64,000 nt of DNA from assembly GCF_963576675.1 (NCBI RefSeq), contig NC_088913.1, positions 14,087,001-14,151,000 on the forward strand. Reading direction: 5' to 3'. Positions 11,488-21,388 of this stretch are shown here, piece after piece. The notes beneath the pieces were generated by a model. The model searched no databases and had not been told where the DNA came from. It saw only the letters and a list, made by a program, of their open reading frames with translations. Source of the DNA: Euphorbia lathyris. Its lineage: Eukaryota; Streptophyta; Magnoliopsida; Malpighiales; Euphorbiaceae. Each line of letters opens with the position of its first letter. The stretch's first letter is position 1. A program made the position numbers and the translations under genes.

Positions 11488-11913
11488 GGGTTAAAGTACA
11501 AAAATACCCCTAATGTTTTGGGTCAGGAGCAATTTTATCCCTAACGTCTAAAATTGTACAATTTTATCCCTAATGTTGGAAGCCAAGAGCAATTTTACCC
11601 CTAACGTTGATAAATTGGGTCAATTTGAGAAATAATTCATTAAACTGTCTTCTCTGTCATGAATAATAGTGTCTGAAATTGATCCAATTTATCAACGTTA
11701 GAGGTAAAATTGGTGCAAAATTACAAAATTGATATGCAATTGGTGCAAAATAAAGAAAAAAATGACTGTATTTTATAATAGTGTCTGAAATTGATCCAAT
11801 TTATCAACGTTAGGGATAAAATTGCTCTTGGCTACAAACATTAGGGGTAAAATTGCACCATTTTAGATGTTAGGGGTAAAATTGCACCCGATCCAAAACG
11901 TTAGGGATATTTG
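11488..11913. mobile_element. Mutator-like foldback element, truncated copy
   Basis: It starts GGGTTAAAGTACAAAAATAC and shares the AAAATACCCCTAA..GTTTTGGGTCAGGAGCAATTTTA pattern with the intact 150-bp copy at 26724-26873. The right arm carries the inverse (GGGGTAAAATTGCACC, AAAACGTTAGGG) but loses the terminal GCACCTTAACCC. Internal segments around ATTGATCCAATTTATCAACG are duplicated. Confidence 0.65.
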
Positions 11914-12781
11914 ATGCGTAACAACCTGAGAATCCCGAAAATGGATTATTACGAGTCGGAAACATTATAATTTACGTTTTTTTATAAAAAAAATCATGAA
12001 AATAATGCATGACAATTGAACGATTTTGAATTTTTCGTCACCAAAAATTGAACAATTTTGCATTTTTCATCATAAAAAATTGAACAATTTTACATTTTTT
12101 GTCTAAATTTTTTTTACGTAGAATTTTGCCCCCCGCGCCCTTAAATCCTGAATTCGCCACTGGGAGTTAGTATGTTAGAAAATCAAATGGAAAAAACCAT
12201 TATGGAATTAATGAACTCGAAGTGGTCAGAAAAAATGGTGTAGGATGGCTGGTTGAATCTGATTTTTAGGACAAAACAGATTTTCAGTGAACTTTGAAGT
12301 AATAAAAAGCTTGCATTCAGACAAAAAATTTGAAGTCGAAGTCGAGTTATTGGAGAGTATTTAGAAATTGAAATTAGGCAAATCGGAGGTCGTAGGGTTG
12401 GTGAAAAAATATGGCAAGCTGAGTTTATAGGGTTTTTTTTATGTGTCTTGGGATTGGAGGCCTAATTCTGATTTTTCTTGTCTATTTATAGATTTTAAAG
12501 GGCTGAAAATCAATTTTTTTTTTTAATTTCCATTAATCCCACCATTTCATATTTCCACTGTCCAACATCCCCACTCCTTCGAATTGCATATTAGAGTCCA
12601 AAAATGCGACTGCAAGCCGAAGAAAATGGCCACCAAAGTGCTATAAAAATAACTGATCCCTATTTAGTTTTTGTGTTTTTTTTGTCTAACTTTAAAAAAT
12701 CATATCTCATTCGATACAAATCTATTGGATTCCTTGACATACTATCAAGTTTCAGAATTCATTGTTCTCGTGTCAAAATTC
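11914..12781. other. Spacer with a hAT-type right terminus
   Basis: TGAATTCGCCACTG ends at 12164 and in reverse complement reads CAGTGGCGAATTCAGG, a hAT-like end. No matching left end was found, so it is a truncated fragment. The stretch from 12165 to 12600 contains degenerate text similar to the 10414-11432 repeat (AATTAATGAACTCGAAGTGG) but no gene. Confidence 0.4.
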
Positions 12782-14171
12782 GGGTAAATTTCATCAATAG
12801 TGTACAACCTTTGTACCATTTCACACTTTGGTGTACAACTTTCATTTTATCTCACTAATATATACGAACTTATAGGTGACCTCCCAATATAGTGTACAAC
12901 AAGTAAAAATGACCGGTGCACGTGCCACGTCAGCATTTTTTGTCATATTCATTTTAAAAATGGGACCCATCCCTTATACAATTACTAAAATAACCTTATT
13001 CTTAATACAATTATTAAAATAGCCTTACACAACTCATCTCTCCATCATTCCCTTTCTCTCTCTAATCCTCTCTCTCTCTCTAAGAAGAAGATCTGGAATT
13101 TGAGCAGCTATCCCTTCTCCTTCTTCTCTGAACGACGAACGTTGTCTCTATCTTATCCCTTCCCCTTCTTCGCTGAACGCCATCTCACTCTGCACTTTCA
13201 CTGCCGGCGGCATATCTTTGTCAATTAATGCATCAATTCTAGAACTCCACAATCAGCGGACTGGGCATGAACAATTTCTCCTTTCTTTGACATCTATCTT
13301 TCTAGATTAAAAATCCAGACAACCTTTTCCCCAAATTTCCTTAAATTCCAATTTTCCCCCCAAATTTCTTCCGCAATCCAGTAACTAAGAGTTAATATAG
13401 ATCAAATAGATTTCATCGATCGGAAGAACTACGTTCTCCTCTGCTGTTGATTTCATTTTATTCAATGAATGCAAAGAGGAGTATATTTAATATTTACTTT
13501 TGGAAGTCAATGAATCGTTCAAAACAAACATATAAAATGAATCTCTGGTTTTGCAGTTAGACTTGAACTTACAGTCCCCAATTTTTTTATATAAAATGAA
13601 TCTCTGGTTTCGCTCATGTCTAGAAACAAAGGATTTGTGGAAAAGCTGGATCTTAAGCCTGCCCAGAATTTTTTGGTCGTCAATATGATTTATTTTGCTC
13701 TGGAATGTGCCATTGGAATCGAAGGTGCAACTTAATTCGAAGTAAAGAAGCTTAATGACCACAATCACATGAAGAAGAGGGGAGTTAAAGAGTGTGTGTA
13801 AGAGAGAGGAATGGAATGAATATGAAATAACATAGAGAGAGAGGAGTTAGAGAGAGAGAGAGGAAGAGAGACAAGTTGGAGGAGGAAGAAAGCATATTTT
13901 TTTTTTGACAGTAGAAAGCATAATTTTTTAATTGGTGAACAAGAGAATGGAATAAAAGTAATTCTAATTGGTGGTCCCACAATTTATTTTTGTAGGAGTT
14001 AAAAAATGCTGATGTGGCGCATTGACCAGGTGTTGATCGGTCATTTTTACCTGTTGTAAACTATATTGGGAGGTCACCTATAAATTCATATATATTAGTG
14101 AGACAAAACGAAGGTTGTACACCAAAGTGTGAAATGGTGCAAAGGTTGTACACCATTGATGAAATTTACCC
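12782..14171. mobile_element. Mutator-like element with long TIRs, non-autonomous
   Basis: About 190-bp inverted repeats begin GGGTAAATTTCATCAATAGT on the left and, in reverse complement, GGGTAAATTTCATCAATGGT on the right, sharing GTGTACAAC, CACACTTTGGTGTACAAC and TAGGTGACCTCCCAATATAG. The flanks GTCAAAATTC (12772-12781) and GCCAAAATTC (14172-14181) are a near-perfect 9-10-bp target duplication. The 1-kb interior has no transposase. It contains CT-rich leader-like sequence (13036-13180) and a GC-richer patch, which could be captured host DNA as in Pack-MULEs; that is only inferred. Confidence 0.82.
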
Positions 14172-14181
14172 GCCAAAATTC

Positions 14182-14643
14182 TATAGTTTGATGCTTTGAA
14201 AAATTCGTTGAAGGAGACTACATGTTATTACTTAAAAAAATAACAACTAATTCTTGTTTTTTCTATTTTCTTTCATTTTTATTTTATTCTTTTATAAACT
14301 TTCTTGATTTTATTTTTTTTATTTCATTTTTATTTTATCAAACTTTATATTAAAATTTACTATATGCTTTATTTTTATAAAAATAAAAAATTCATTTCAC
14401 CTAAACAATTATATTGAAGCTTTTCCATCGTATTTAGTATACAATATTTATTTTGTTACTAATACAATTATAAATAACTTTTTTTTAAACAATTATAAAT
14501 AACTTACCAAAGTATCAATATTTAAATTAGTCGGATGCAAATTAATCACAAAAAAATGTCTAAGGTGTTTACTATGTTTTAAAGCTATTATAAACAATAT
14601 GAACGAAATTGGGTTAGTTTATCGACAAACTTGATTAGTAGAT
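14182..14643. other. AT-rich spacer
   Basis: No supported feature; long A/T runs. Confidence 0.4.
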
Positions 14644-14646
14644 TTA

Positions 14647-15244
14647 GGGCCTGTTTGGTTCACCTGTTAGCTAATAGCTGTTGCGGTTGCTGTTAGTTGT
14701 TTGTAGTTGCAGTAAGCTGTTAGCAGTTGATGTTAACTATTTGTTATTAGCTGTTTAATTACTAGTGTTTGGTAAAATTATATTGAACTGTTGCTGTTTC
14801 GATTTAAAATGTCTGAAATGGATATGTTTTAAATTAATCAACGATTAAATTATAAAAGGGAAAATGTGAAAAAATGCTCATAACGTTTACAATTAGGAAT
14901 AATTTTTACTCTTAACATCTAAAACTGTACAATTTTACCCATAATATTAGCAAGTTTGGTCGATTTTTGTGATTTAATAATTATGTTGTAGAAATATAAA
15001 TAATGTTAAAGAATCAACATATTTTGTGGAAAAAAGAAGGATAATTTTGTCAATAATAAATAACTACAAACAGCTGTATGAAAAAGCTCAAAATAGGAGT
15101 TTTTCGTGAAACGCTCCAAAAAGCTGCAGTTTCCAGAGAAAACGCTAAACGCTACGGTTATATAAACCTAACCAAACGCTATATTTTCTGCGGTTTGGAG
15201 TGAAACGCTAAACGCTCATCCGAAAAACTAAAACAAACACGCAC
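14647..15244. mobile_element. PIF/Harbinger-like MITE
   Basis: The ends GGGCCTGTTTGGTT and, in reverse complement, GTGCGTGTTTGTTT are flanked by TTA (14644-14646 and 15245-15247), the 3-bp target duplication of PIF/Harbinger. The interior has GCTGTTAGC-type repeats near the left and AAACGCTAAACGCT near the right, and no coding sequence. A diverged AATTTTACCCATAATATTAG block inside (about 14930) resembles the 11488 foldback family. Confidence 0.7.
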
Positions 15245-15247
15245 TTA

Positions 15248-15596
15248 ATATTGCAGTCGAATAATTATTAAATAAATCCGTTCAAATTTCCTATTAGTTA
15301 AGGATAAAATTGGTTTTGTTTGGCAACGTTAGTGATAAAATCGCACTGTCTAATACGTTTAGAGGTAAATTTGTACTTTTAAAAAAATATTAGAGACAAA
15401 TTTAAACTTTAAAATAGAGAGGGCAAAAGTTTACTATGTTTTTAAACATGATAAAATACACGAAATTGGTTCAATTTATTGATAAATTTGATTGGTAGAT
15501 TTAATATTGGAGTGAAATAATTATCATATAAATATATTCAAATTTTGTATTAGGGAAGGATAAAATTGACATGGTTTGAATAATTATTAGACTAGT
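15248..15596. other. Spacer with a decayed foldback fragment
   Basis: Text around 15300-15410 (GATAAAATTGGT, CAACGTTAGTGATAAAAT, GAGGTAAATTTGTAC) looks like a decayed copy of the 11488/26724 element family. Nothing else is recognised. Confidence 0.35.
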
Positions 15597-15601
15597 AATA
15601 A

Positions 15602-15827
15602 TGTAACACCCTGGTCTAATACCATGTAGATATTGTCCGCTCTGGCCCAATTCCAACACATTGGGCCTCACGGCTTTAAAATGCGTCTACATGTATTGGA
15701 TTCACATCTTACTAATAAGCCTCAATCACTCCCTCTCCATTTTCGATGTGGGATCGCCATCCCTTAGGGCCGCTCCTTGCTCAGGCCTTCTACCCCGGCG
15801 GCACCCACTCCGGACCGGGTCGTTACA
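15602..15827. repeat. Solo LTR of a small (TRIM-like) retrotransposon
   Basis: The 226-bp unit starts TGTAACACCC and ends GGGTCGTTACA, giving TG..CA borders. Perfect 5-bp duplications AATAA lie at 15597-15601 and 15828-15832, as made by an LTR integrase. It contains GATATTGTCCGCTCTGG and CGATGTGGGATCGC, motifs seen in common dicot TRIM-type LTRs. No internal region remains, so it is a recombination product. The family label is from memory of motif style and is less certain than the solo-LTR structure. Confidence 0.75.
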
Positions 15828-15832
15828 AATAA

Positions 15833-16223
15833 TGTTGCACTATTTCATTCGTTACAGATAAATTTGTACTTTTTAAAAACTAATGGAAACAAATTTAAAC
15901 CTTATCTCTAATAAAATAAAGAGGTCAAATGTATTTTAAAATAAACAAAAGATGAATAGATGAAAACCATTTTTGTTTTAGAATAAAATATTTTTTTTAA
16001 ACCAAAGAGTATAATTCATTGATATACCTCTAGTATTAGAGGTAGGAGATTGTGAATTCCAAATTATGATCTTATAAAAAAATATAAAAATAAATAAAGG
16101 TGAAACGTTTTATGTATATTTTTGGAATAAATTCTGTTTCTGGTTTCTACACTATAGTTTTTTTTTTTTTTTTTTTAACAGGGTTACAAGAATGATTTAG
16201 TTTTAAAATTTTCATCGATACGT
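15833..16223. other. AT-rich spacer
   Basis: No gene or repeat border supported; poly(T) run at about 16160-16176. Confidence 0.4.
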
Positions 16224-16226
16224 TTA

Positions 16227-16558
16227 GAGCCCGTTTGTTTTACCTACTGTTTGCTGTTGCTGTTTGCTATTTGCTGTTACGGTTTGCTGTTTGCTGTTAC
16301 GGTTTGCTGTTACTGTTTGCTGTTGCTGTTACGGTTTGCTGTTTGAAAAAGTTGCTTTTCCAAAAAACAGAGATTATCTGCTTTTGTAAAAGGCTGCTTT
16401 TCGGGTGTAAAAGGCAAACAAGAGATTACTAACCAAACACTCAATACTGCTTTTCAGGTGTAAAAGGCAAACAGGAGGTCACTAACCAAACACCTAAAAC
16501 TCTCCATTTTGAAGTGAAAAGGCAAAAAGGAGCATGAAAATGAGCAAACAAACACCCC
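16227..16558. mobile_element. PIF/Harbinger-like MITE with internal TTTGCTGT array
   Basis: The left end GAGCCCGTTTGTTT and the right end in reverse complement GGGGTGTTTGTTT match the family at 14647. TTA duplications lie at 16224-16226 and 16559-16561. From 16248 to 16345 a minisatellite of TGCTGTT/TTTGCTGTTACGG units fills the left side. The right side has paired AAAAGGCAAACA segments. Confidence 0.7.
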
Positions 16559-16755
16559 TTAGAGTAAATTATTTATGGCTCTTGAATCTTTAATACTATT
16601 AACACAATAGATATAAATTTTATTTTTTTATATAAAAATAATTCAACTTTACATTATTGTAATATCAAATTTCAAACCAACAAAATTCGTTAAAAACGTT
16701 TAGGAATGATGAAAAAAATAGATATTTGATCATGATTTTTTTTTTTTAGTCAAAC

Positions 16756-17330
16756 TTTTTTTTTTTTTTGATAAAAAATGCTTATAATTTAATTAGATCA
16801 AAACATAATAAGCATAAGAAAAAAAACAACAGTAAGGAATCAAACTTTACAAGATCTACAAAGAGAATAAAACGACTATATAGAGCAGAAAGGGCCATAA
16901 AGGCATAAAAAAAAATACAACACAACAATGAAAGATATATTTCTCGTAAATCGGAATATGCAGAAAAGTAGATGCAATCCAAATTTTACCATTTAGGCCA
17001 CTCCGAACATTTGGATCTGAGTCATTTCTTTTGTTGCAACCACGTAGATTTATTAATCCACGGATAAGATAAACCATTTCTGATTTTGCTAAATCGAAAA
17101 ATAGTATAAACGACAGAAAAGTAGAAAGCAGATACAATTCAGACGGATAAAGAGATCCGATGAAATATATGAACACGGATTAAAAAGAAAAAAACAGTAA
17201 TAAAAAATATAAAATCCTAACCCGGTGGGAGGAGAAAGAAGAAAAACAGACTTCCTTCTGTCTTCTCAAAGTAGATCAACAAAATAGAAACCTTTGATGG
17301 AAAATGGGAAGGAAAAGGAATAAAAGTACA
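16756..17330 (-). mobile_element. Poly(A)-tailed retroposon, copy 1
   Basis: On the minus strand it ends in poly(A) (T-run at 16756-16769) after GCATTTTTTATC. It shares long blocks with the copies at 18177 and 20242, such as GGATCTGAGTC, CACGTAGATTTAT, GGATAAAGAGATC and AACCCGGTGGGAGGAG. Copies 1 and 2 extend further at the 5' side than copy 3, which points to 5' truncation as in non-LTR retroposons. A 106-codon open frame (16856-17176, minus) resembles the one in copy 3. No tRNA-type A/B boxes or RT domain were seen. Confidence 0.6.
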
Positions 17331-18176
17331 GTTTTAACGTTGTTGGTTTCTTCAAATCCAATGGATAGTCCAACTTATACAAGTCTTCATATCAGTTTCT
17401 TTATGAATTTTATTAATTTTGATTTTGATATTACAATAATCTAAAATTTTATCTTCTAAAATAAAGTTTAGGATATATAATATTAATAATGATATAATTC
17501 AGGGACCATAATTATGGTTTTACCTTTTTTTTTTGGTTTTCAATATTTATACACTATATGCTTAAAAATAATAATTATTATACACTATAAAATATATGTT
17601 TTTACTAAATTTTTGGAATTAAATATATGTTTCAACGGTTGTTTATATTCGTCGTATCAATAATGACTTTTTTTTTTCCTTTTTGCAGTCTTTTTCTTGT
17701 CCTAGTGAATCATGTATTAGCCTTAGCCTACACGTATGTGAGGTTTTACTCCTTATTGCTTTCATGTTGTTCTAAGTATTAGCATTTTCATAAAAAAGAA
17801 AAAAGAAACTAAGTTCAAAGAGGTCATTACACATTAAGCCATAAATCGATAGACATGTTCATAAACCGTTGGTCCGTCCATCTCGACTAAATCCGCTATT
17901 CATAGCATAAGGTTGGATATGTATATTTAACATTTGGCCAGCCCGATCCAAGTCTGCATGGACCTGAATATAAAATGGATTAGGCTTGAGATTTATCTCA
18001 AAACCCTGTCCAAACCCGGCCCGCATTTATAAAAAGATGTCTTTTTTAGTTTTTAGTTTTTTTTTTTTTACTTTTCACTTTAACATTATTTATAGATATT
18101 CTATTGGTAATTACTGATCAGTAGGGTGTAATTCTATTGTCACTATTTATTATGTAATTATATTCTTTCTTTTGTG
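17331..18176. other. AT-rich intergenic spacer
   Basis: No supported gene, RNA or element border; it separates two copies of the retroposon. Confidence 0.45.
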
Positions 18177-18725
18177 TTTTTTTATGAAAATGCATATATC
18201 TTTATTAGAAACGGGAAAGGTAAAAAACCTTATAAAATTCACAATGGGATGAAAACGACTACAAAGAGCATAAAAAGCCATAAAAGGTACAAAACAAACA
18301 GAAAAACAATAAAACATATACTTAATTGAAATTCAAATCTGCAGAAAAACAACTGTAATCGATTTTTCATCATTTAGGTCATTCCGAACATTCGGATCTG
18401 AGTCCTTTATTTTATTGCAACCACGTAGATTTATGATCCACGTATAAAATAAATCGTTTCCACTCTTGCTAAATCCGAAAAGGTATAAATAGCAGAATAA
18501 TGGACAACAAATACTTCAAACGAATAAAGAGATCAAATAAAATATATAAACACTGACTAAAAAGAAGTACAAAAAAAAATTTACAGTAAATCTAACCCGT
18601 TGAGAGGAAGAAGAATGAACTTCTTTCTTCCTCCTTAAAATATAGATCCACAAAAAAGAGGAAGTTGGAAGACTTTGACAGAAAATAGTATAAAATAGAA
18701 GAAAAAAAAGCAAGAAGAAGAGCCT
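18177..18725 (-). mobile_element. Poly(A)-tailed retroposon, copy 2
   Basis: Same family as 16756-17330 and 20242-20737, minus strand, with a short A-tail (T-run 18177-18183) after GCATTTTCAT in the sense direction. It shares CATTCGGATCTGAGTCC, GATCCACGTATAAAATAAA and CCCGTTGAGAGGAAG. The open frame of the other two copies is interrupted here. Confidence 0.6.
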
Positions 18726-18804
18726 ACAGTTTTTGTTTTGAGAGAACAGTTCTCCTACTAAAATATAAAATATGCAGTTTATTCTTTTGTGTTACCTGAT
18801 CTTA

Positions 18805-19243
18805 GAGCATCCCTAGTGGTAGTGGTGTTATTTACTTTTTACCAAATTGATGAAGTAATAACTAACCATTAGAGGTTATCACTTGATTGTTACCAAATAC
18901 AGTGTGTTAACATACAGTAAATAATTCCCAAAAATCCAAAATTAAACCATTTGAAGTCCACGCCCAGCGCAGGAGCGCCAGATCTGGCGCGTGGCCTACA
19001 CGCGCCAGATTTGGCGCATGAAACCAGGCGTGGCTTCAAATGGAGCAGCTTTTGTCTATGCATTTTCTGGAATAAATGCTATTCTATCCTATCTAAATTC
19101 ATTTTCAGTCCATTTTATTAATTAGTTTTATCTTTTTAACCCTATACAATTTTAAAAAATTAGTGCTCTAGTGGTATATTACTACCCTTTATTACTGACC
19201 CCACCAAAGTAACAACCATTGTTATTACCCACTACTGATGCTC
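18805..19243. mobile_element. PIF/Harbinger (Tourist-like) MITE
   Basis: The ends GAGCATCCCTAGTGG and, in reverse complement, GAGCATCAGTAGTGG are flanked by TTA at 18802-18804 and 19244-19246. Internally there is a perfect 16-bp palindrome GCGCCAGATCTGGCGC and, 20 nt later, an imperfect second copy GCGCCAGATTTGGCGC. There is no coding capacity. Confidence 0.75.
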
Positions 19244-19246
19244 TTA

Positions 19247-20230
19247 CAACAAGTAACAAAACTTATGCCTCTACTCTACCTATAACTTATTACTTATTTG
19301 TTTCGATATTAAATTTAAGGCTTTTTATATGAAAATCATATCTACTAATAAAATTACAATTAAATCATATTATAAAATTTAATTTTTAATATGTCACTAT
19401 TATATATATATATATATGATTTTGTACTCTAATTTATAAATTTTAAACCTCAATTCATAAATCATAAACTCTAAAAAATATATCTTAAACTCTTAATTCA
19501 TAAAACCTAATTCTTAAAATATATGAAAAACAATTATTTGCTTAGTTTGACATTATTTAAATTAGTACTTGACATAGTTGTAAATAAATTTTCAAATCTA
19601 AATTTCTGTGTAAATTTCCCTTAAATTTAATTGTTTTTTTATTGAAGATTAAATTCACAAAATTTTGTTGAAACAATTAACTGTATATTATTATGTATAA
19701 TTATATTTTATTTTTTAATATAAATATATTAGTTAGACATGTTGGGCTGAGAAATTAGTTTTCTTAACTTCATCTAATCCGGCCCGAATCCAATATAAAT
19801 ATAACGTCGGCTAGGTTTAGATAAGTTAATTAAAGGAAAATTTACATACAAATTCACTTTTTAAAAACTATCTAGTCAAATCATAATTTTAAATTATATC
19901 AAACTAATAAAATCAATATTTTTATTATATTTTAAGAATTATAGTTTATAAATTAGAGTCTAAGATATATTATCTAGAGTTTAAGATTTATAAATTGTAA
20001 TTTAGAATTTTTAAATTAGAATATAAAAATATATTTTATTTGTTATAGAAAATAATAACATATTCAAAATTAAATTTAATAATCTGATTTAATTGTAATT
20101 TTATTTTTAGTTATAATATTTATATAGAAAACACAGAATTAAAAATCATATCGGTTTAGGCCCGATCCGACTCGAGCCCATAAACATATCTATAAATCAC
20201 CAATGAACTTCAAGAGATATAACGTAATGT
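19247..20230. other. AT-rich intergenic spacer
   Basis: Very AT-rich with partly inverted AAATTATAA/TTAATTT text (for example 19430-19520 against 19915-20000), probably an old foldback. No gene is supported. Confidence 0.4.
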
Positions 20231-20241
20231 GTTACATCTAC

Positions 20242-20737
20242 GTTAAGGAGGAAGAAGGAAGTTCCTTCTTCCTCCTCTCGCCGGGTTAGGTTTACTGTAT
20301 TGTTTTTTATTGTATTTTTTTTAGTTTGTGTTTATATATTTTATTAGATCTCTTTATCCGTTTGAATTGTATCTACTCTCTATTATTCTGTTTATACCTT
20401 TTTTCGGATTAGCAAGAGCAGAAACGATTTATTTTATATGTGGATCAATATATCTGCGTGGTTACAAAAAAAAAAAAGACTCAGATCCGAATATTCGAAA
20501 GGACCTAAATAATGAAGATTCGATTGCAGTTGCTTTTCTGCGGATTATGATTTCAATGAAATATATGTGTTATTATTTTTATGTATGTTTTATAGTACCT
20601 TTAATGGATTTTATTGCTCTTTGTAATCGTTTTCGTCCTATTATAGATTTTATAAGGTTTTTTACTTTTTCCGTTTCTTATTGTACTTGTTCTTTTCGTA
20701 TCTAATGAAGATGGAGACATTTTCATTTAAAAAAAAC
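20242..20737 (+). mobile_element. Poly(A)-tailed retroposon, copy 3, with TSD
   Basis: It starts GTTAAGGAGGAAGAAGG and ends in an A-run followed by C. An 11-bp perfect target duplication GTTACATCTAC flanks it (20231-20241 and 20738-20748), as left by target-primed reverse transcription. The poly(A) end and 5' truncation relative to copies 1 and 2 support a SINE- or LINE-like retroposon. It contains a 125-codon frame (20328-20705) similar to that in copy 1, with no domain I recognise; the similarity may just reflect shared descent of the repeat. Confidence 0.75.
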
Positions 20738-20785
20738 GTTACATCTACAGATTTTCACATTTGATGAGACTATTCGAATTTTACC

Positions 20786-21188
20786 GGCTTAATACACAAA
20801 TAACCTCTGAACTTGTCCAAATGTTATAACTGCCCCCTCCAACTTTCAATTGTAACAACTTACCCCTCGAACTTGTCCAATTGTAACAATTTTTCCCTTA
20901 AACTTGTCCAATTGTAAAATATAACCCCAAATTGCTGACATGGACTGCAATTGAAGATACGCGTAAAATGCAAAGTCTGCAACGCTCGTGGAGTGTGATA
21001 ATCAGATCTTTAGCGTGATACCGGGAAAATTCTTTTACTGTTGCTTCAAGTACGGGGTAAAAAAATTCCCAATTTGGAGTTATGTTTTACAATTGAATAA
21101 GTTTAAGGGGTAAGTTGTTACAATTGAAAGTTGAGAGGGGCAGTTGTAACATTTGGACAAGTTCAAGGGGTCATTTGTGTATTAGGCC
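20786..21188. mobile_element. Mutator-like MITE, copy 2
   Basis: The ends GGCTTAATACACAAAT and (reverse complement) GGCCTAATACACAAAT open inverted repeats with GAACTTGTCCAAATG, like the 5712 copy. The perfect 9-bp duplication AATTTTACC lies at 20777-20785 and 21189-21197. The 403-bp element sits about 200 bp upstream of the FBD gene start and so lies in its promoter region. Confidence 0.88.
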
Positions 21189-21388
21189 AATTTTACCCGT
21201 TTCAATTGTAAAATTTAGTTGCCAATTATACCCTCAGTTTTAAGAGTCCATAGTACCAAAACGGCGTAGTTTCAATTCGGTGTATGCATTTGTGCAACTT
21301 TCTGCTTGCGTTAGGTTTTCTGTCGACCATTCCTTCGGTTGGAAACGCTCTGTTTACTCCTTGTGATTTTCTTCTGCGGACTGAGGAA

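Noticed and set aside
16235..16432. Repetitive Val/Leu/Cys-rich 65-codon ORF
   Set aside because: Produced by the TTTGCTGT minisatellite inside a PIF-like MITE.
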